From: WHSW01 sp963767475
Lineage (GTDB): Bacteria; Actinomycetota; Thermoleophilia; Solirubrobacterales; 70-9
Reading direction: 5' to 3'
DNA length: 64,000 nucleotides
Assembly (NCBI GenBank): GCA_963767475.1
Contig: CAVYEI010000002.1
Span: 1,550,001-1,614,000, forward strand
Under the pieces are notes generated by a model, which worked only from the letters and a program-made list of their open reading frames with translations, did not search any database and was not told the DNA's origin. The translations under genes and the position numbers were made by a program. This document shows, one piece after another, positions 1-7,853 of this stretch (position 1 is its first letter; the number at the start of each line of letters is the position of its first letter).

Positions 1-187
1 TCCCGATCGTCGAGGCGCCGCGGACGTCGAGCACCCGCATGCGGTCGTCGCCGGCCTCGATCTGGCCGAGCACGATCTCGCCGGGCACCTGCGTCGCCAG
101 CATGTCCAGGGCGGCGTCGGTCGCTTCGGCGAAGCTTTGAAAGCGGCGGCTGATCAGGGGAAACAGGGATTGCAGCGGGCGGTCCAC
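1..187 (-). CDS. GAF-like domain protein, N-terminal fragment cut by window edge
   Basis: The reverse strand is open from a GTG at 187 to the window edge (62 codons). The product begins VDRPLQSLFPLISRRFQSFA and continues with MLATQVPGEIVLGQIEAG and RMRVLDVRG, a pattern I associate with the first helix and strands of GAF domains found ahead of diguanylate cyclases. An in-frame TAA lies 30 nt upstream of the GTG, and a GATATC hexamer at 194-199 sits 6 nt before it, the leaderless arrangement common in this window. The output domain is outside the window, so function is unknown. Assignment to GAF is by eye and moderately weak. Confidence 0.4.
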   Translation of the reverse strand, partial: MDRPLQSLFPLISRRFQSFAEATDAALDMLATQVPGEIVLGQIEAGDDRMRVLDVRGASTIG

Positions 188-265
188 GTACCCGATATCG
201 GCGGGAGAGGCCGATTACATGAGCGCCTGCAGGCGTCGGCACGCCTGCGTGCGTGTCGGCTCGGA

Positions 266-709
266 TCAGTCCTCGACGAAGCGCTTCAGCTTGCCGGGCA
301 TGCTCTCGACCAGCTGGCCCCTGAGCACGCCCACCAGCGGTCCCCGGATCACCATCCCGAGCATCCGCCCGAGGTCGACTTCCATCCAGTAGGTCGCCCG
401 GGTGCGGTCGTCTCCGAGGTCCTCGAACTCCCAGCTTCCCTTGACCGATTTCAGGTCGCCCTCGGTCTGCTCCCAGCTGATCGCGGCCGGGTCGTCGTAG
501 CCGAAGCGCAGGGTCGAGTTGAGCGTTCGCACCTTGCCGTCGGTTTCGGTGCGAACGAGCACCTGGTGGCCGTCGTCGTTTCGCTCCAGGCACTCGGCGA
601 GCTTGATCTCGGGCTGCCACCGCGGCGAGCCCTCGACGTCCGCGGCGACCGCGAACACCTCCTCGATCGGCGCCTCGATCTCGGCGCTGGCCTTGCCCTC
701 GATTGCCAT
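266..709 (-). CDS. SRPBCC (START-like) family protein
   Basis: A 147-residue protein with the layout of polyketide cyclase/dehydrase or lipid-transport proteins of the SRPBCC fold. The N-terminal strand SAEIEAPIEEVFAVAADVEG is followed by a PRWQPEI turn, a central beta sheet, and a C-terminal helix (RGQLVESMPGKLKRFVED). Such proteins bind hydrophobic ligands in a deep cavity; no catalytic residue can be assigned. It is divergent from the SDR gene at 749. A TAGGCT hexamer (716-721) ends 6 nt before the ATG and no Shine-Dalgarno is present. Family assignment is confident, ligand unknown. Confidence 0.8.
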   Translation of the reverse strand: MAIEGKASAEIEAPIEEVFAVAADVEGSPRWQPEIKLAECLERNDDGHQVLVRTETDGKVRTLNSTLRFGYDDPAAISWEQTEGDLKSVKGSWEFEDLGDDRTRATYWMEVDLGRMLGMVIRGPLVGVLRGQLVESMPGKLKRFVED

Positions 710-715
710 TTCGCC

Positions 716-721
716 AGCCTA
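716..721 (-). promoter_or_regulatory. -10-like element for SRPBCC gene (leaderless)
   Basis: TAGGCT on the reverse strand, 6 nt before the ATG at 709. Transcription would begin at or next to the start codon. Confidence 0.5.
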
Positions 722-736
722 ATACGTTGATCGACG

Positions 737-742
737 TAGGAT
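737..742 (+). promoter_or_regulatory. -10-like element for SDR gene (leaderless)
   Basis: TAGGAT lies 6 nt before the GTG at 749. It forms a divergent pair with the element at 716-721; the two start codons are only 39 nt apart, so the promoters face away from a shared core. Confidence 0.5.
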
Positions 743-748
743 CGGACG

Positions 749-1645
749 GTGAGGTTCCTCGTCACCGGCGCCAGCGGATTCCTCGGCGGGGCGGTCTGCG
801 CCGAGCTGGTCGCCCGCGACCATCAGGTCGCCGCTCTGGTTCGCCGGCCCGGGTCGGCGCCGGCGGGCACCGAGCCGGTCGCCGGCGAGCTCGGCGACGG
901 CGCATCGCTGGCGGCCGCGCTGGCGACAGCCGAGCCCGAGTGCGTCGTCCACCTGGCCGCCGAGATCGCGACGCAGCGCGACCCCGCTCGGATCGACGAG
1001 GTCAACGTCGAGGGGACGAGGCGACTGCTCGAGGCCTGCGCCGGCGGCGGCCGGCCGCGGTTTCTGTTCACCTCGACCGTGGTCACCGGCGACGCGGGCG
1101 GGGCCCTGCTCGACGAGACCTCGGAGCTCCCGGTGGAGACCGCGTACGGGCGCTCGAAGCAGGAGGGCGAGCGCCTGGTTCGCGAGTCCGGCCTGGACAC
1201 GGTGATCATCAGGCCAAGCCACGTCTACGGACCGGGGGGCTGGTATGCGGAGGAGATCGTCGGCCGCGTCCGCTCGCCCGGGCGCTTCGCCGTGATCGGC
1301 TCGGGCCAGAACTGGTGGGACGTGGTCAGGGTCGAGGATGTCGCCGGCGCATGCGTCGACGCCGCCGAGCGGGCGCCCGGAGGCTCCCTCTACCACGTCG
1401 TCGACGATCGCCCCGTGCGCTACTACGACTTCGTCGCGATCACCGCCGAGGCCGCGGGGGTCGGGCGGCCGCGCCGGATTCCGGCCTGGGTCGCCCGCCT
1501 GGCGGCCGGTGCCGACCCGATCAGGGCGGTGGTCCGCTCGGCGCGCAGCTCGAACGCCCGGATCAAGGCCGAGCTCGGCTGGGCGCCGCGCTTCCCGACC
1601 GCCGACGAGGGCGTGCCGGACGCGGTCGCATCGCTGCCCGCCTGA
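749..1645 (+). CDS. NAD(P)-dependent epimerase/dehydratase (extended SDR)
   Basis: A 298-residue extended short-chain dehydrogenase. The Rossmann motif GASGFLG is at residues 7-13 and the catalytic pair is Y133 and K137 (YGRSK); the S/T of the triad lies in the FTSTVV strand near residue 109. The C-terminal half has the usual substrate-binding region with GSGQNWWDVVRVEDVA. Related enzymes act on nucleotide sugars, flavonols or steroid-like ketones, and nothing here decides among these. GTG start 6 nt after a TAGGAT box. It converges on the exonuclease gene with a 21-nt gap. Confidence 0.85.
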   Translation: MRFLVTGASGFLGGAVCAELVARDHQVAALVRRPGSAPAGTEPVAGELGDGASLAAALATAEPECVVHLAAEIATQRDPARIDEVNVEGTRRLLEACAGGGRPRFLFTSTVVTGDAGGALLDETSELPVETAYGRSKQEGERLVRESGLDTVIIRPSHVYGPGGWYAEEIVGRVRSPGRFAVIGSGQNWWDVVRVEDVAGACVDAAERAPGGSLYHVVDDRPVRYYDFVAITAEAAGVGRPRRIPAWVARLAAGADPIRAVVRSARSSNARIKAELGWAPRFPTADEGVPDAVASLPA

Positions 1646-1666
1646 CCGTGACCCGCTCGGCGCTCG

Positions 1667-2524
1667 CTACTTCTCGGGCGGATCGAGCCGGTCGGCGAGC
1701 CGGTTCATGCCGCGCTCGCGGGCGGCCGCCGCGGCGCCCTTCATGTCGGTCTTGCGGTCCTTCGGGCGCTTCACCTTCGCGTCCTGCAGCGTCGCGATCC
1801 GCTTGAAGGCGAGCAGCTCGTCGCGGGAGCCGAGCAGCGAGGTGCGCAGCTTCGGCCGCGTTTCGGCGATCGCCGCCTCGAGCACGTCTTCGAGCGAGCC
1901 GTGGCGGTTGAGCAGCTCGGCGGCGGTCTTCTCGCCGACGCCCTTGGCGCCCGGGAGACCGTCGGAGGGGTCGCCGCGCAGGGCGATGAAGTCGGGGACG
2001 AGCGCGGGCGGGATGCCGTAGCGGCTCTCGACCTCCTCCGGTGTCACCTCCTGTGTTCCCTTGCCGGTACTTACGTAGAGCACGGTGACCTTGGCCGACG
2101 CGCACTGGAACATGTCGCGGTCGCCGGTCATCAGCAGCGTCTTGCCGCGGGCCTTGGTCTCGAGCTCCGCGAACGAGCCCAGCAGGTCGTCGGCCTCGAG
2201 TGAGTCGTGTCCGGCGACGGTCCAGCCGAAGGCCTCGAAGAAGGCGGGCGCGTCGGCCCATTGGCCGACCAGCCCCTCCGGCATCTCCGGTCGGGCCGCG
2301 TGGTAGTCGGGGTAGAGCTCGACCCGGTAGGCCGCGGCATCGGGCCCCATGCAGAGGACGACGGCTCGCGGCTCGTGCTCGGCGACCACCTGCAAGATCA
2401 GGTTCGCCGAACCGAGCAGCGCGTTGACGGGTTTGCCGTCGGCCCCTTTGATCGAGTCGGGGAGGGCGTAGAAGGCGCGGTAGAGCATCGACGGCAAATC
2501 GACGGCGAGCAGGGGCGCGGCCAT
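1667..2524 (-). CDS. 5'-3' exonuclease (FEN/PolA N-domain family)
   Basis: A 285-residue stand-alone homologue of the 5' nuclease domain of DNA polymerase I. Metal-binding acidic residues are visible at D9, E110/D112/D113 (LEADDLLG), D135/D137 (GDRDMF) and D185/D188 (GDPSDG). The helix-hairpin-helix DNA-binding motif GLPGAKGVGEKTA spans about 189-201. Such enzymes cut flap structures and RNA primers. The basic C-terminal tail (KVKRPKDRKTDMKG) may aid DNA binding. No polymerase domain follows. The start is 8 nt after a TATACC box on the reverse strand. Confidence 0.9.
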   Translation of the reverse strand: MAAPLLAVDLPSMLYRAFYALPDSIKGADGKPVNALLGSANLILQVVAEHEPRAVVLCMGPDAAAYRVELYPDYHAARPEMPEGLVGQWADAPAFFEAFGWTVAGHDSLEADDLLGSFAELETKARGKTLLMTGDRDMFQCASAKVTVLYVSTGKGTQEVTPEEVESRYGIPPALVPDFIALRGDPSDGLPGAKGVGEKTAAELLNRHGSLEDVLEAAIAETRPKLRTSLLGSRDELLAFKRIATLQDAKVKRPKDRKTDMKGAAAAARERGMNRLADRLDPPEK

Positions 2525-2582
2525 CGCCGCACGGTATAGCCTTCAGCCGCGTCCACGGAGGGATCGGAGAGAGGAGCGGCAG

Positions 2583-3944
2583 GTGAAGCGTGTCTTGGTT
2601 GGAATTGCGGCGGTTGCGGTCGCGCTCGGTGTGTCTACCGCCCCGGCGGCGGCGATCGACAAGGTCGTGACGATCGACTCCGACGGCCCCGGGCCGGAGG
2701 CCTACGACCACGTCTACGTCCACCAGATGGGCCCGAAGAAGGCCGACCGCGTGCTCGTCCTCATGCCCGGCACCCAGGGTGGCGCCGGCGACTTCACCCT
2801 GCTCGCCCGCGACCTGACGCAGAAGGTCGACGGCCTCCAGGTGTGGGCGATCGATCGCCGCACCCAGCCACTCGAGGACACATCGGTCTTCGCCCAGGCG
2901 CTCGCCGGTCAGACGACCCTGCAGGAGATGTTCGACTACTACCTCGGCTGGATCACCAACGGCGGCACGCCGGCGACCCACTTCAACTTCCTCGACGCGA
3001 GCACGGTCCCGTTCGCGCGCGAGTGGGGGATGGCGACGGCGCTCGACGATGCCCGCAAGGTCGTGCTGGCGGCGAAGAAGGGTGGCCGCGAGGTGATCCT
3101 CGGCGGTCACTCGCTGGGCGCCTCGCTGACCGCGGCTTACGCGGCCTGGGACTTCAACGGCAGGCCCGGCTACAAGGACGTCGAGGGCCTGGTGCTGATC
3201 GACGGCGGCCTGCTCGGCAGCTTCGATGCCTTCGACCTCGCCCAGGCCCAGCAACAGATCACCGAGCTCGAGAGCTCGAACCCGTTCATCGACCTGCTCG
3301 GGATCGGGATCCCCGAGGCCGCGGGCCTGTTCGCCGAGGTGGGCGGCATCTACGCGAGTCTCGAGCCGACCGCGGCGGCGACGACGATCCAGAACTTCTC
3401 CCTGCTGCCGGCGGAGTTCAAGCCCAGCTTCCCGGTCACCAACCGCGGCCTGTTCGGCTACGCCTTCGACCGCGACACCTCGCCGCCGGCGCTCGGGCTC
3501 CTGCACGTCAACGCCGGCCAGCTCGCCGCGGCCGGCGATCCGCGCGACTGGGAGGACGGCGGCGTCACTCCCGTCGCCCGGCTGGCGGAGATGTTCGGAC
3601 AGGAGCCCGTGAACGCGACCGAGTGGTACTTCCCCAAGCGGCTGACGATCGACACCAACGGCGCCGATCAGATGGAGATGAACGACGTCGCCACCTTCCT
3701 CGGCCTGCGGCTGATGCATACGAACCGGATCGACGTTCCGATCTACGCCTTCCAGACCGACCTCACCGACGGTGGCGTGCTCGAGGGCGCGCGAGCGCTC
3801 GTCAGGCGGGCGAGGACGACGAAGAAGCAGGCGCTGCTGGTCAACGGCGATCCCCAGCAGGCCCATCTCGATCCGCTGACGGCGGCGCCGAAGAAGAGCG
3901 AGTTCTTCAAGAACCTGGTCGGGTTCGTCAGCCCCGCGGACTGA
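2583..3944 (+). CDS. Secreted alpha/beta-hydrolase
   Basis: A 453-residue exported protein. Residues 1-24 are a signal peptide (MKRVLVGIAAVAVALG, ending AAA). The nucleophile elbow GHSLGAS places the serine at 177, and MPGTQGGAGDF (about 61-71) probably forms the oxyanion region. The long insert after the elbow could be a lid. Substrate unknown: esterase or lipase-like are both possible. GTG start with an AGGAG Shine-Dalgarno 6-7 nt upstream. The stop codon lies inside the hairpin at 3941-3960 shared with the convergent chromate transporter. Confidence 0.75.
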   Translation: MKRVLVGIAAVAVALGVSTAPAAAIDKVVTIDSDGPGPEAYDHVYVHQMGPKKADRVLVLMPGTQGGAGDFTLLARDLTQKVDGLQVWAIDRRTQPLEDTSVFAQALAGQTTLQEMFDYYLGWITNGGTPATHFNFLDASTVPFAREWGMATALDDARKVVLAAKKGGREVILGGHSLGASLTAAYAAWDFNGRPGYKDVEGLVLIDGGLLGSFDAFDLAQAQQQITELESSNPFIDLLGIGIPEAAGLFAEVGGIYASLEPTAAATTIQNFSLLPAEFKPSFPVTNRGLFGYAFDRDTSPPALGLLHVNAGQLAAAGDPRDWEDGGVTPVARLAEMFGQEPVNATEWYFPKRLTIDTNGADQMEMNDVATFLGLRLMHTNRIDVPIYAFQTDLTDGGVLEGARALVRRARTTKKQALLVNGDPQQAHLDPLTAAPKKSEFFKNLVGFVSPAD

Positions 3945-3960
3945 GCGCGCGAGCGCTCAG
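3941..3960. terminator. Bidirectional hairpin containing both stop codons
   Basis: CTGAGCGC-GCGA-GCGCTCAG: a perfect 8-bp stem capped by a GNRA-type tetraloop. The TGA of the hydrolase (3942-3944) forms part of the left arm and the reverse-strand TGA of chrA (3957-3959) part of the right arm. There is no T-tract, so factor-independent termination is uncertain. Confidence 0.55.
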
Positions 3961-5099
3961 ACGACCGTCAGCTGAAGCGCGACGCCGATCGCGCCGCAGG
4001 CGCAGACGACCCAGAGCACGGTGAGCTTGCCGTGCCAGCGCTGCAGGGCAAGGAAGGCGCCCACCGCCAGCACCGCCGTGTAGCCGTCGACGATGCTGGT
4101 CTCGAGGATGCCGACGGTGACCGCGGCGATCAGGCCGATTACGGCGGCGGCGACACCGAGCAGGAAGGGGCGGATGCGCGGGTTCTCGGCGATCGCGACC
4201 AGGCCACGGTGAAAGAAGATCGGGAACACGAACGCGGGCAGGAAGATCCCGAGCGTCATCGCCAGCCCTCCCGCGAGGCCGCCGGCGAGGTAGCCGACGA
4301 AGGTCGAGAAGATGATCAAGGGCGCCGGGAGCACGCCGCCGAGCGCGAGCCCGTCGACGAACTGGCTGTCGGTGAGCCAGTGGTGGGCGTCGACGCTCGC
4401 CTCCTGCAGGAACGGGATCGCGGTGAACGCCCCGCCGAAGGTCAGCAGGCCCGCCTTCAGTCCCTCGAGGAAGATCTCCCCGGTGAGCGAGACGGTGATC
4501 GTCCCGGCGGCGAGCACCACCAGCGCCAGCGGGCCGAGGGATATGGAGCGCAGGCGGCCGGTGTAGCGCCCCGCGTTGATCACCAGTTCGTAGATCAGGC
4601 CCGCGGCGAGCAACACGAACACGAACGCCGCCGATGAGATCAGGGTGACCGCGAAGGCCGCGACCGCGATCAGCGCCAGCGGCAGGTCGGTGACGAAGGT
4701 GCGGCTGAGGCGGACGACGGCGCGAGCGACGATCGCTCCGACCGCGGCGGTGAGGCCGTAGAAGAGCTCGTCCAGGTTGCCCTCGAGCTGCGCCTCGACG
4801 TAGACGATCGAGAGCCCGAGCATGAGCACGAAGCCCGGCAGCATGAAGCCGAGGCCGGCGAGAAAGCCGCCGAGCTTGCCGCCGCGGATGCGCCCGAAGT
4901 AGACGCAGAGCTCGTGCGCCTCGGGCCCCGGCAGCACCTGGTAGACGGCGAGCGTCTTCTTGAACGTCTCCTCCGAAACCCAGCCGAGCTCGTCGACGCA
5001 CTCCTGCTTGATCATCGCGATCTGGGCCGCCGGCCCGCCCCAGGCCAGGGCGCCGAAGCGCAGGAAGCGCCAGAAGATGGCGAGCGGCGAGTCGGTCAA
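3957..5099 (-). CDS. chrA: Chromate efflux transporter (CHR family)
   Basis: A 380-residue polytopic membrane protein with the two tandem CHR domains of bidomain chromate transporters. The first domain begins IFWRFLRFGALAWGGPAAQIAMIKQE and contains the family signature VLPGPEAHELCVYFGRIRGGKLGG; the second (around residue 210) has LKAGLLTFGGAFTAIPFLQE and GVLPAPLIIFSTFVGY. ChrA exports chromate with sulfate-like substrate recognition. TTG start (TTG ACC GAC), about 7 nt after a CAGACT sequence. No regulator is adjacent; it stands alone between the hydrolase and the desaturase. Confidence 0.9.
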   Translation of the reverse strand: MTDSPLAIFWRFLRFGALAWGGPAAQIAMIKQECVDELGWVSEETFKKTLAVYQVLPGPEAHELCVYFGRIRGGKLGGFLAGLGFMLPGFVLMLGLSIVYVEAQLEGNLDELFYGLTAAVGAIVARAVVRLSRTFVTDLPLALIAVAAFAVTLISSAAFVFVLLAAGLIYELVINAGRYTGRLRSISLGPLALVVLAAGTITVSLTGEIFLEGLKAGLLTFGGAFTAIPFLQEASVDAHHWLTDSQFVDGLALGGVLPAPLIIFSTFVGYLAGGLAGGLAMTLGIFLPAFVFPIFFHRGLVAIAENPRIRPFLLGVAAAVIGLIAAVTVGILETSIVDGYTAVLAVGAFLALQRWHGKLTVLWVVCACGAIGVALQLTVV

Positions 5100-5231
5100 G
5101 GCGCGCAGTCTGACCGGAGGAGAAAAGTAGGGTCACCTAACAAGATTCGGGGGCGTGCCTTACGATGGTGTAACCGGGGGACGCCCGACACGGGCGAAAT
5201 CGACGACCACTGACGAGAGAATGCGACCGAG

Positions 5232-6257
5232 ATGAGCGAATCAGCTGAGCAAAAACAGAGCCTCGAGGCCTATGCGCAGCCGCGGCTCAGCCGCAGTCTG
5301 CTCGACCTCGCGACCTCGGTCGTTCCCTACCTGGCGCTGACGGCGGTCATGTATCTGACGATCGGCGATTCGATCTGGCTCACGCTCGGCCTCGCGATCC
5401 CGACCACCGGCTTCCTGCTGCGCACGTTCATCGTCTTTCACGACTGCGGCCACGGCTCGTTCATGCCGACCAAGGCCGCCAACCGCTGGGTCGGGCGGTT
5501 CACCGCGCTGCTGGTCTGGCAGCCGTATGAGAACTGGCGCTTCGATCATGCCGTCCACCACGGCACCGCCGGCGACCTCGATCGCCGCGGCCAGGGCGAT
5601 GTGCCGACGCTGACCGTGACCGAGTACTACGAGAAGCCCTGGCTCCAGCGCCTCGGCTATCGCCTCTTTCGCAACCCGCTGGTGATGTTCGGGCTCGGCC
5701 CGATCTGGTCGCTGATGATCGGCCCCCGGCTGAGCTCGCGCTCGAAGCGCCGCCGGCTTCGCAACAGCATCATCCTCACCAACATCGCGCTCGCGATCGC
5801 GATCACCGGGCTCTGCCTGGTGTTCGGGATCCCGGCCTTCCTCCTGGTCCAGATCCTGCCGGCCTTCCTCGCCGGGATGGCGGGTGTGTGGCTGTTCTAC
5901 GTCCAGCATCAGTTCGAGGACGTCTACTGGGAGAACAGCGATCGCTGGAGCTATGACGATGCGGCGCTCGAGGGCAGCTCGTATCTGAAGCTGCCGAAGG
6001 TGCTGCAGTTCTTCACCGGCAACATCGGCCTGCACCACGTGCATCACCTCAACGCCCGGGTGCCGAACTACAACCTCCAGGCCGCCCACGACGAGAACGA
6101 GGTCTTCGCCCAGGTGCCGGTGCTGACCATCCGCACCAGCCTCAGCTGTTCGCGGCTGAAGCTGATCGACACCGACAGCGGCCGGCTGGTCACCTGGTCA
6201 GAGGCCCGCGCCTTGGTTCGCGCGCCGAACGCCGCACCGGCCACCGTCCAGGCCTAG
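5232..6257 (+). CDS. Fatty acid desaturase (acyl-lipid, delta-12/omega-6 type)
   Basis: A 341-residue membrane di-iron desaturase. The three histidine boxes are HDCGH (70-74), HAVHH (106-110) and HHVHH (about residue 268), with hydrophobic pairs between them (residues 28-64 and about 183-225). The first two boxes and their spacing match acyl-lipid delta-12/omega-6 desaturases better than the delta-9 acyl-CoA type. It probably adjusts membrane fluidity. The upstream 130 bp is relatively AT-rich and contains TACGAT at 5161-5166, a possible -10, but a good -35 is not evident. Confidence 0.85.
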   Translation: MSESAEQKQSLEAYAQPRLSRSLLDLATSVVPYLALTAVMYLTIGDSIWLTLGLAIPTTGFLLRTFIVFHDCGHGSFMPTKAANRWVGRFTALLVWQPYENWRFDHAVHHGTAGDLDRRGQGDVPTLTVTEYYEKPWLQRLGYRLFRNPLVMFGLGPIWSLMIGPRLSSRSKRRRLRNSIILTNIALAIAITGLCLVFGIPAFLLVQILPAFLAGMAGVWLFYVQHQFEDVYWENSDRWSYDDAALEGSSYLKLPKVLQFFTGNIGLHHVHHLNARVPNYNLQAAHDENEVFAQVPVLTIRTSLSCSRLKLIDTDSGRLVTWSEARALVRAPNAAPATVQA

Positions 6258-6304
6258 CGCCGGCCCCGACACCGGGTTCGGCTGGGTGGGCGGCTCCGTG
6301 CGTG

Positions 6305-6410
6305 CCTGAATGTGCAAGCTCGGGCGGTTGTGGCGACTGTGCACATCTGAGCACGCCATAGCGGGCCTGAATGTGCAAGCTCCCCGCGGCGCCGGGACGT
6401 TGCACATCGA
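6305..6410. repeat. Tandem dyad repeat between convergent genes
   Basis: Two copies, 61 bp apart, share CCTGAATGTGCAAGCTC (6305-6321 and 6366-6382) followed by TGCACAT. In each, ATGTGCA (6310-6316; 6371-6377) and TGCACAT (6340-6346; 6401-6407) form an inverted pair whose starts are exactly 30 bp apart, while the sequence between differs. It lies in the 178-bp gap between the desaturase and the SHOCT-protein genes. No protein-coding signal is seen. Confidence 0.7.
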
Positions 6411-6435
6411 AGCGCGTTGAGCGGTCGCGCTGCGG

Positions 6436-7782
6436 CTAGGTCTTCGTCAGCACGCGCTGCTTCTCGGTCGCGAACTCGTCGTCGCTGAGCACGCCGGAGT
6501 CGCGCAGCTTCGCCAGCCGCTCGAGCTCGGCAAGCCGAGCGTCGTCGCCGGCCGGTGAGGCGCTTTCGCCCCCGCGCCTGCTGACCACGCCTTCGCGAGC
6601 CTCGCGCATCCGCGCCGCGATGCTCTGCGCGATGCCCTCGGAGGATCCGGTGGTGACCCGGTCCGGGAACTCGCGCACGATCTGGCGCCGCAAGCACTCG
6701 GTCCCGATCGCGAGCAGGATGATCAGCACGATCGAGGGGGCGAGGCGGTGGGTTCCCTGGGTCGGGTCCCACCAGAAGAGCAGGATCAGCAGCACGACAA
6801 GCGCTCCGTAGGCGAAGCGCGGCTGCCGGTACCAGGGGGCGATCCCGTCGCGGATCGAGGTCGCGAGCGTGGTCGGGCCGGCGAGCCATGCGGCGAGCAC
6901 GATGAAGATGCCGTAGAGGACCGCCCCGTTGGCGATCTCGGTCAGCTGTGAGGTGCCGATCGTCCAGGTGGCGCTGACCGCGGCGTCGGAGCTGGCGACA
7001 TCGGAGAGCGAGCTGACGATCGCATTGCCGCCGATGCGATGGAGGACGAGCACGAGCCCGCCGACGAGGATGAACGAGAAGCCGACCGCGCGCAGGGTCT
7101 GGCGGCGGCGCTCGCCGGCGACATAGATGGCGATGGCGAATAGCACCAGGGCGATCGCAAGCAGCAGCCAGGCGAGCGTGCGCATCAGCTTGACGACCTT
7201 CTGCGCGGCCTCGAGCTGATCCGCCTGCATGATCTCGAGGCTCGCCGCCTCGGGCGGCAGCTTCGAGGCGAGGTCCGCCGGGAGCCCGAGCTGATCGATG
7301 ATCTGAGCGAGGATCGCGCCGAGCTCGAGCGTCACTTTGCCGTCGGCGGTCGAGACCGCCTCTCCCTCGTCGTCGATCACGCTCAGGAACTGGCTGTGGG
7401 CGGCGCGGTTGGCCTCTTCCCACAGGCCCTGGACCTTCGACGATTCGAGCGCCTTCAGCGAGACCTCGTCGGCGAGCTGGCGCAGCCCGCCGGAGATCGG
7501 GCCGGCGAGCGGCTTCACCGGCGGCGGCAGCTGCGCCGCGAGCTCGGCCTCGACGTCGACGTTCGCGTACAGCGTCGTGACCAGGAAGTCCGAGAGCGCG
7601 CCCTGAATCTCCTCGTTCTGCAGCAACTCGGTGCTGGTGTCGACCCAGGTGTCGGTCTCGAGCAGCTGGCGCTTGGCCCAGATCGCGAAGGCCGCCAACA
7701 CCAACAGCAGCGAGGCGATCACCACGAGGATCATCGGCGCCGCCCTGCGACTCTTCGCTGCGCCTTCCCCCGGATCGCTCAT
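6436..7782 (-). CDS. Integral membrane protein with C-terminal SHOCT domain
   Basis: A 448-residue protein. One TM helix (about 17-36) is followed by an extracytoplasmic region of about 140 residues (LETDTWVDTSTELLQNEEIQ onward), then a TM cluster (about 180-225, 255-285, 305-345). The C-terminal DARLAELERLAKLRDSGVLSDDEFATEKQRVL is a SHOCT motif, a short domain found at the ends of unrelated bacterial proteins and thought to mediate oligomerisation. Function unknown. Reverse-strand TAGGGT lies 8 nt before the ATG; the gene is divergent from the ion channel gene 71 bp away. Confidence 0.75.
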   Translation of the reverse strand: MSDPGEGAAKSRRAAPMILVVIASLLLVLAAFAIWAKRQLLETDTWVDTSTELLQNEEIQGALSDFLVTTLYANVDVEAELAAQLPPPVKPLAGPISGGLRQLADEVSLKALESSKVQGLWEEANRAAHSQFLSVIDDEGEAVSTADGKVTLELGAILAQIIDQLGLPADLASKLPPEAASLEIMQADQLEAAQKVVKLMRTLAWLLLAIALVLFAIAIYVAGERRRQTLRAVGFSFILVGGLVLVLHRIGGNAIVSSLSDVASSDAAVSATWTIGTSQLTEIANGAVLYGIFIVLAAWLAGPTTLATSIRDGIAPWYRQPRFAYGALVVLLILLFWWDPTQGTHRLAPSIVLIILLAIGTECLRRQIVREFPDRVTTGSSEGIAQSIAARMREAREGVVSRRGGESASPAGDDARLAELERLAKLRDSGVLSDDEFATEKQRVLTKT

Positions 7783-7818
7783 CGTCTCCCACCCTATCGC
7801 GGCCCACCGAGGAAAAGG

Positions 7819-7847
7819 TTGGAGATCGAGTCCAAACGTGGTTAGAT
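7819..7847 (+). promoter_or_regulatory. Promoter of the ion-channel operon
   Basis: -35 TTGGAG (7819-7824), 17-nt spacer, -10 TTAGAT (7842-7847), then 6 nt to the ATG at 7854. This is the clearest two-box leaderless promoter in the window. Confidence 0.6.
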
Positions 7848-7853
7848 CGCCCG

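Noticed and set aside
221..240. CGCCTGCAGGCG palindrome between the first two genes as a terminator
   Set aside because: A 12-bp palindrome without loop or T-tract is common by chance at this GC content.
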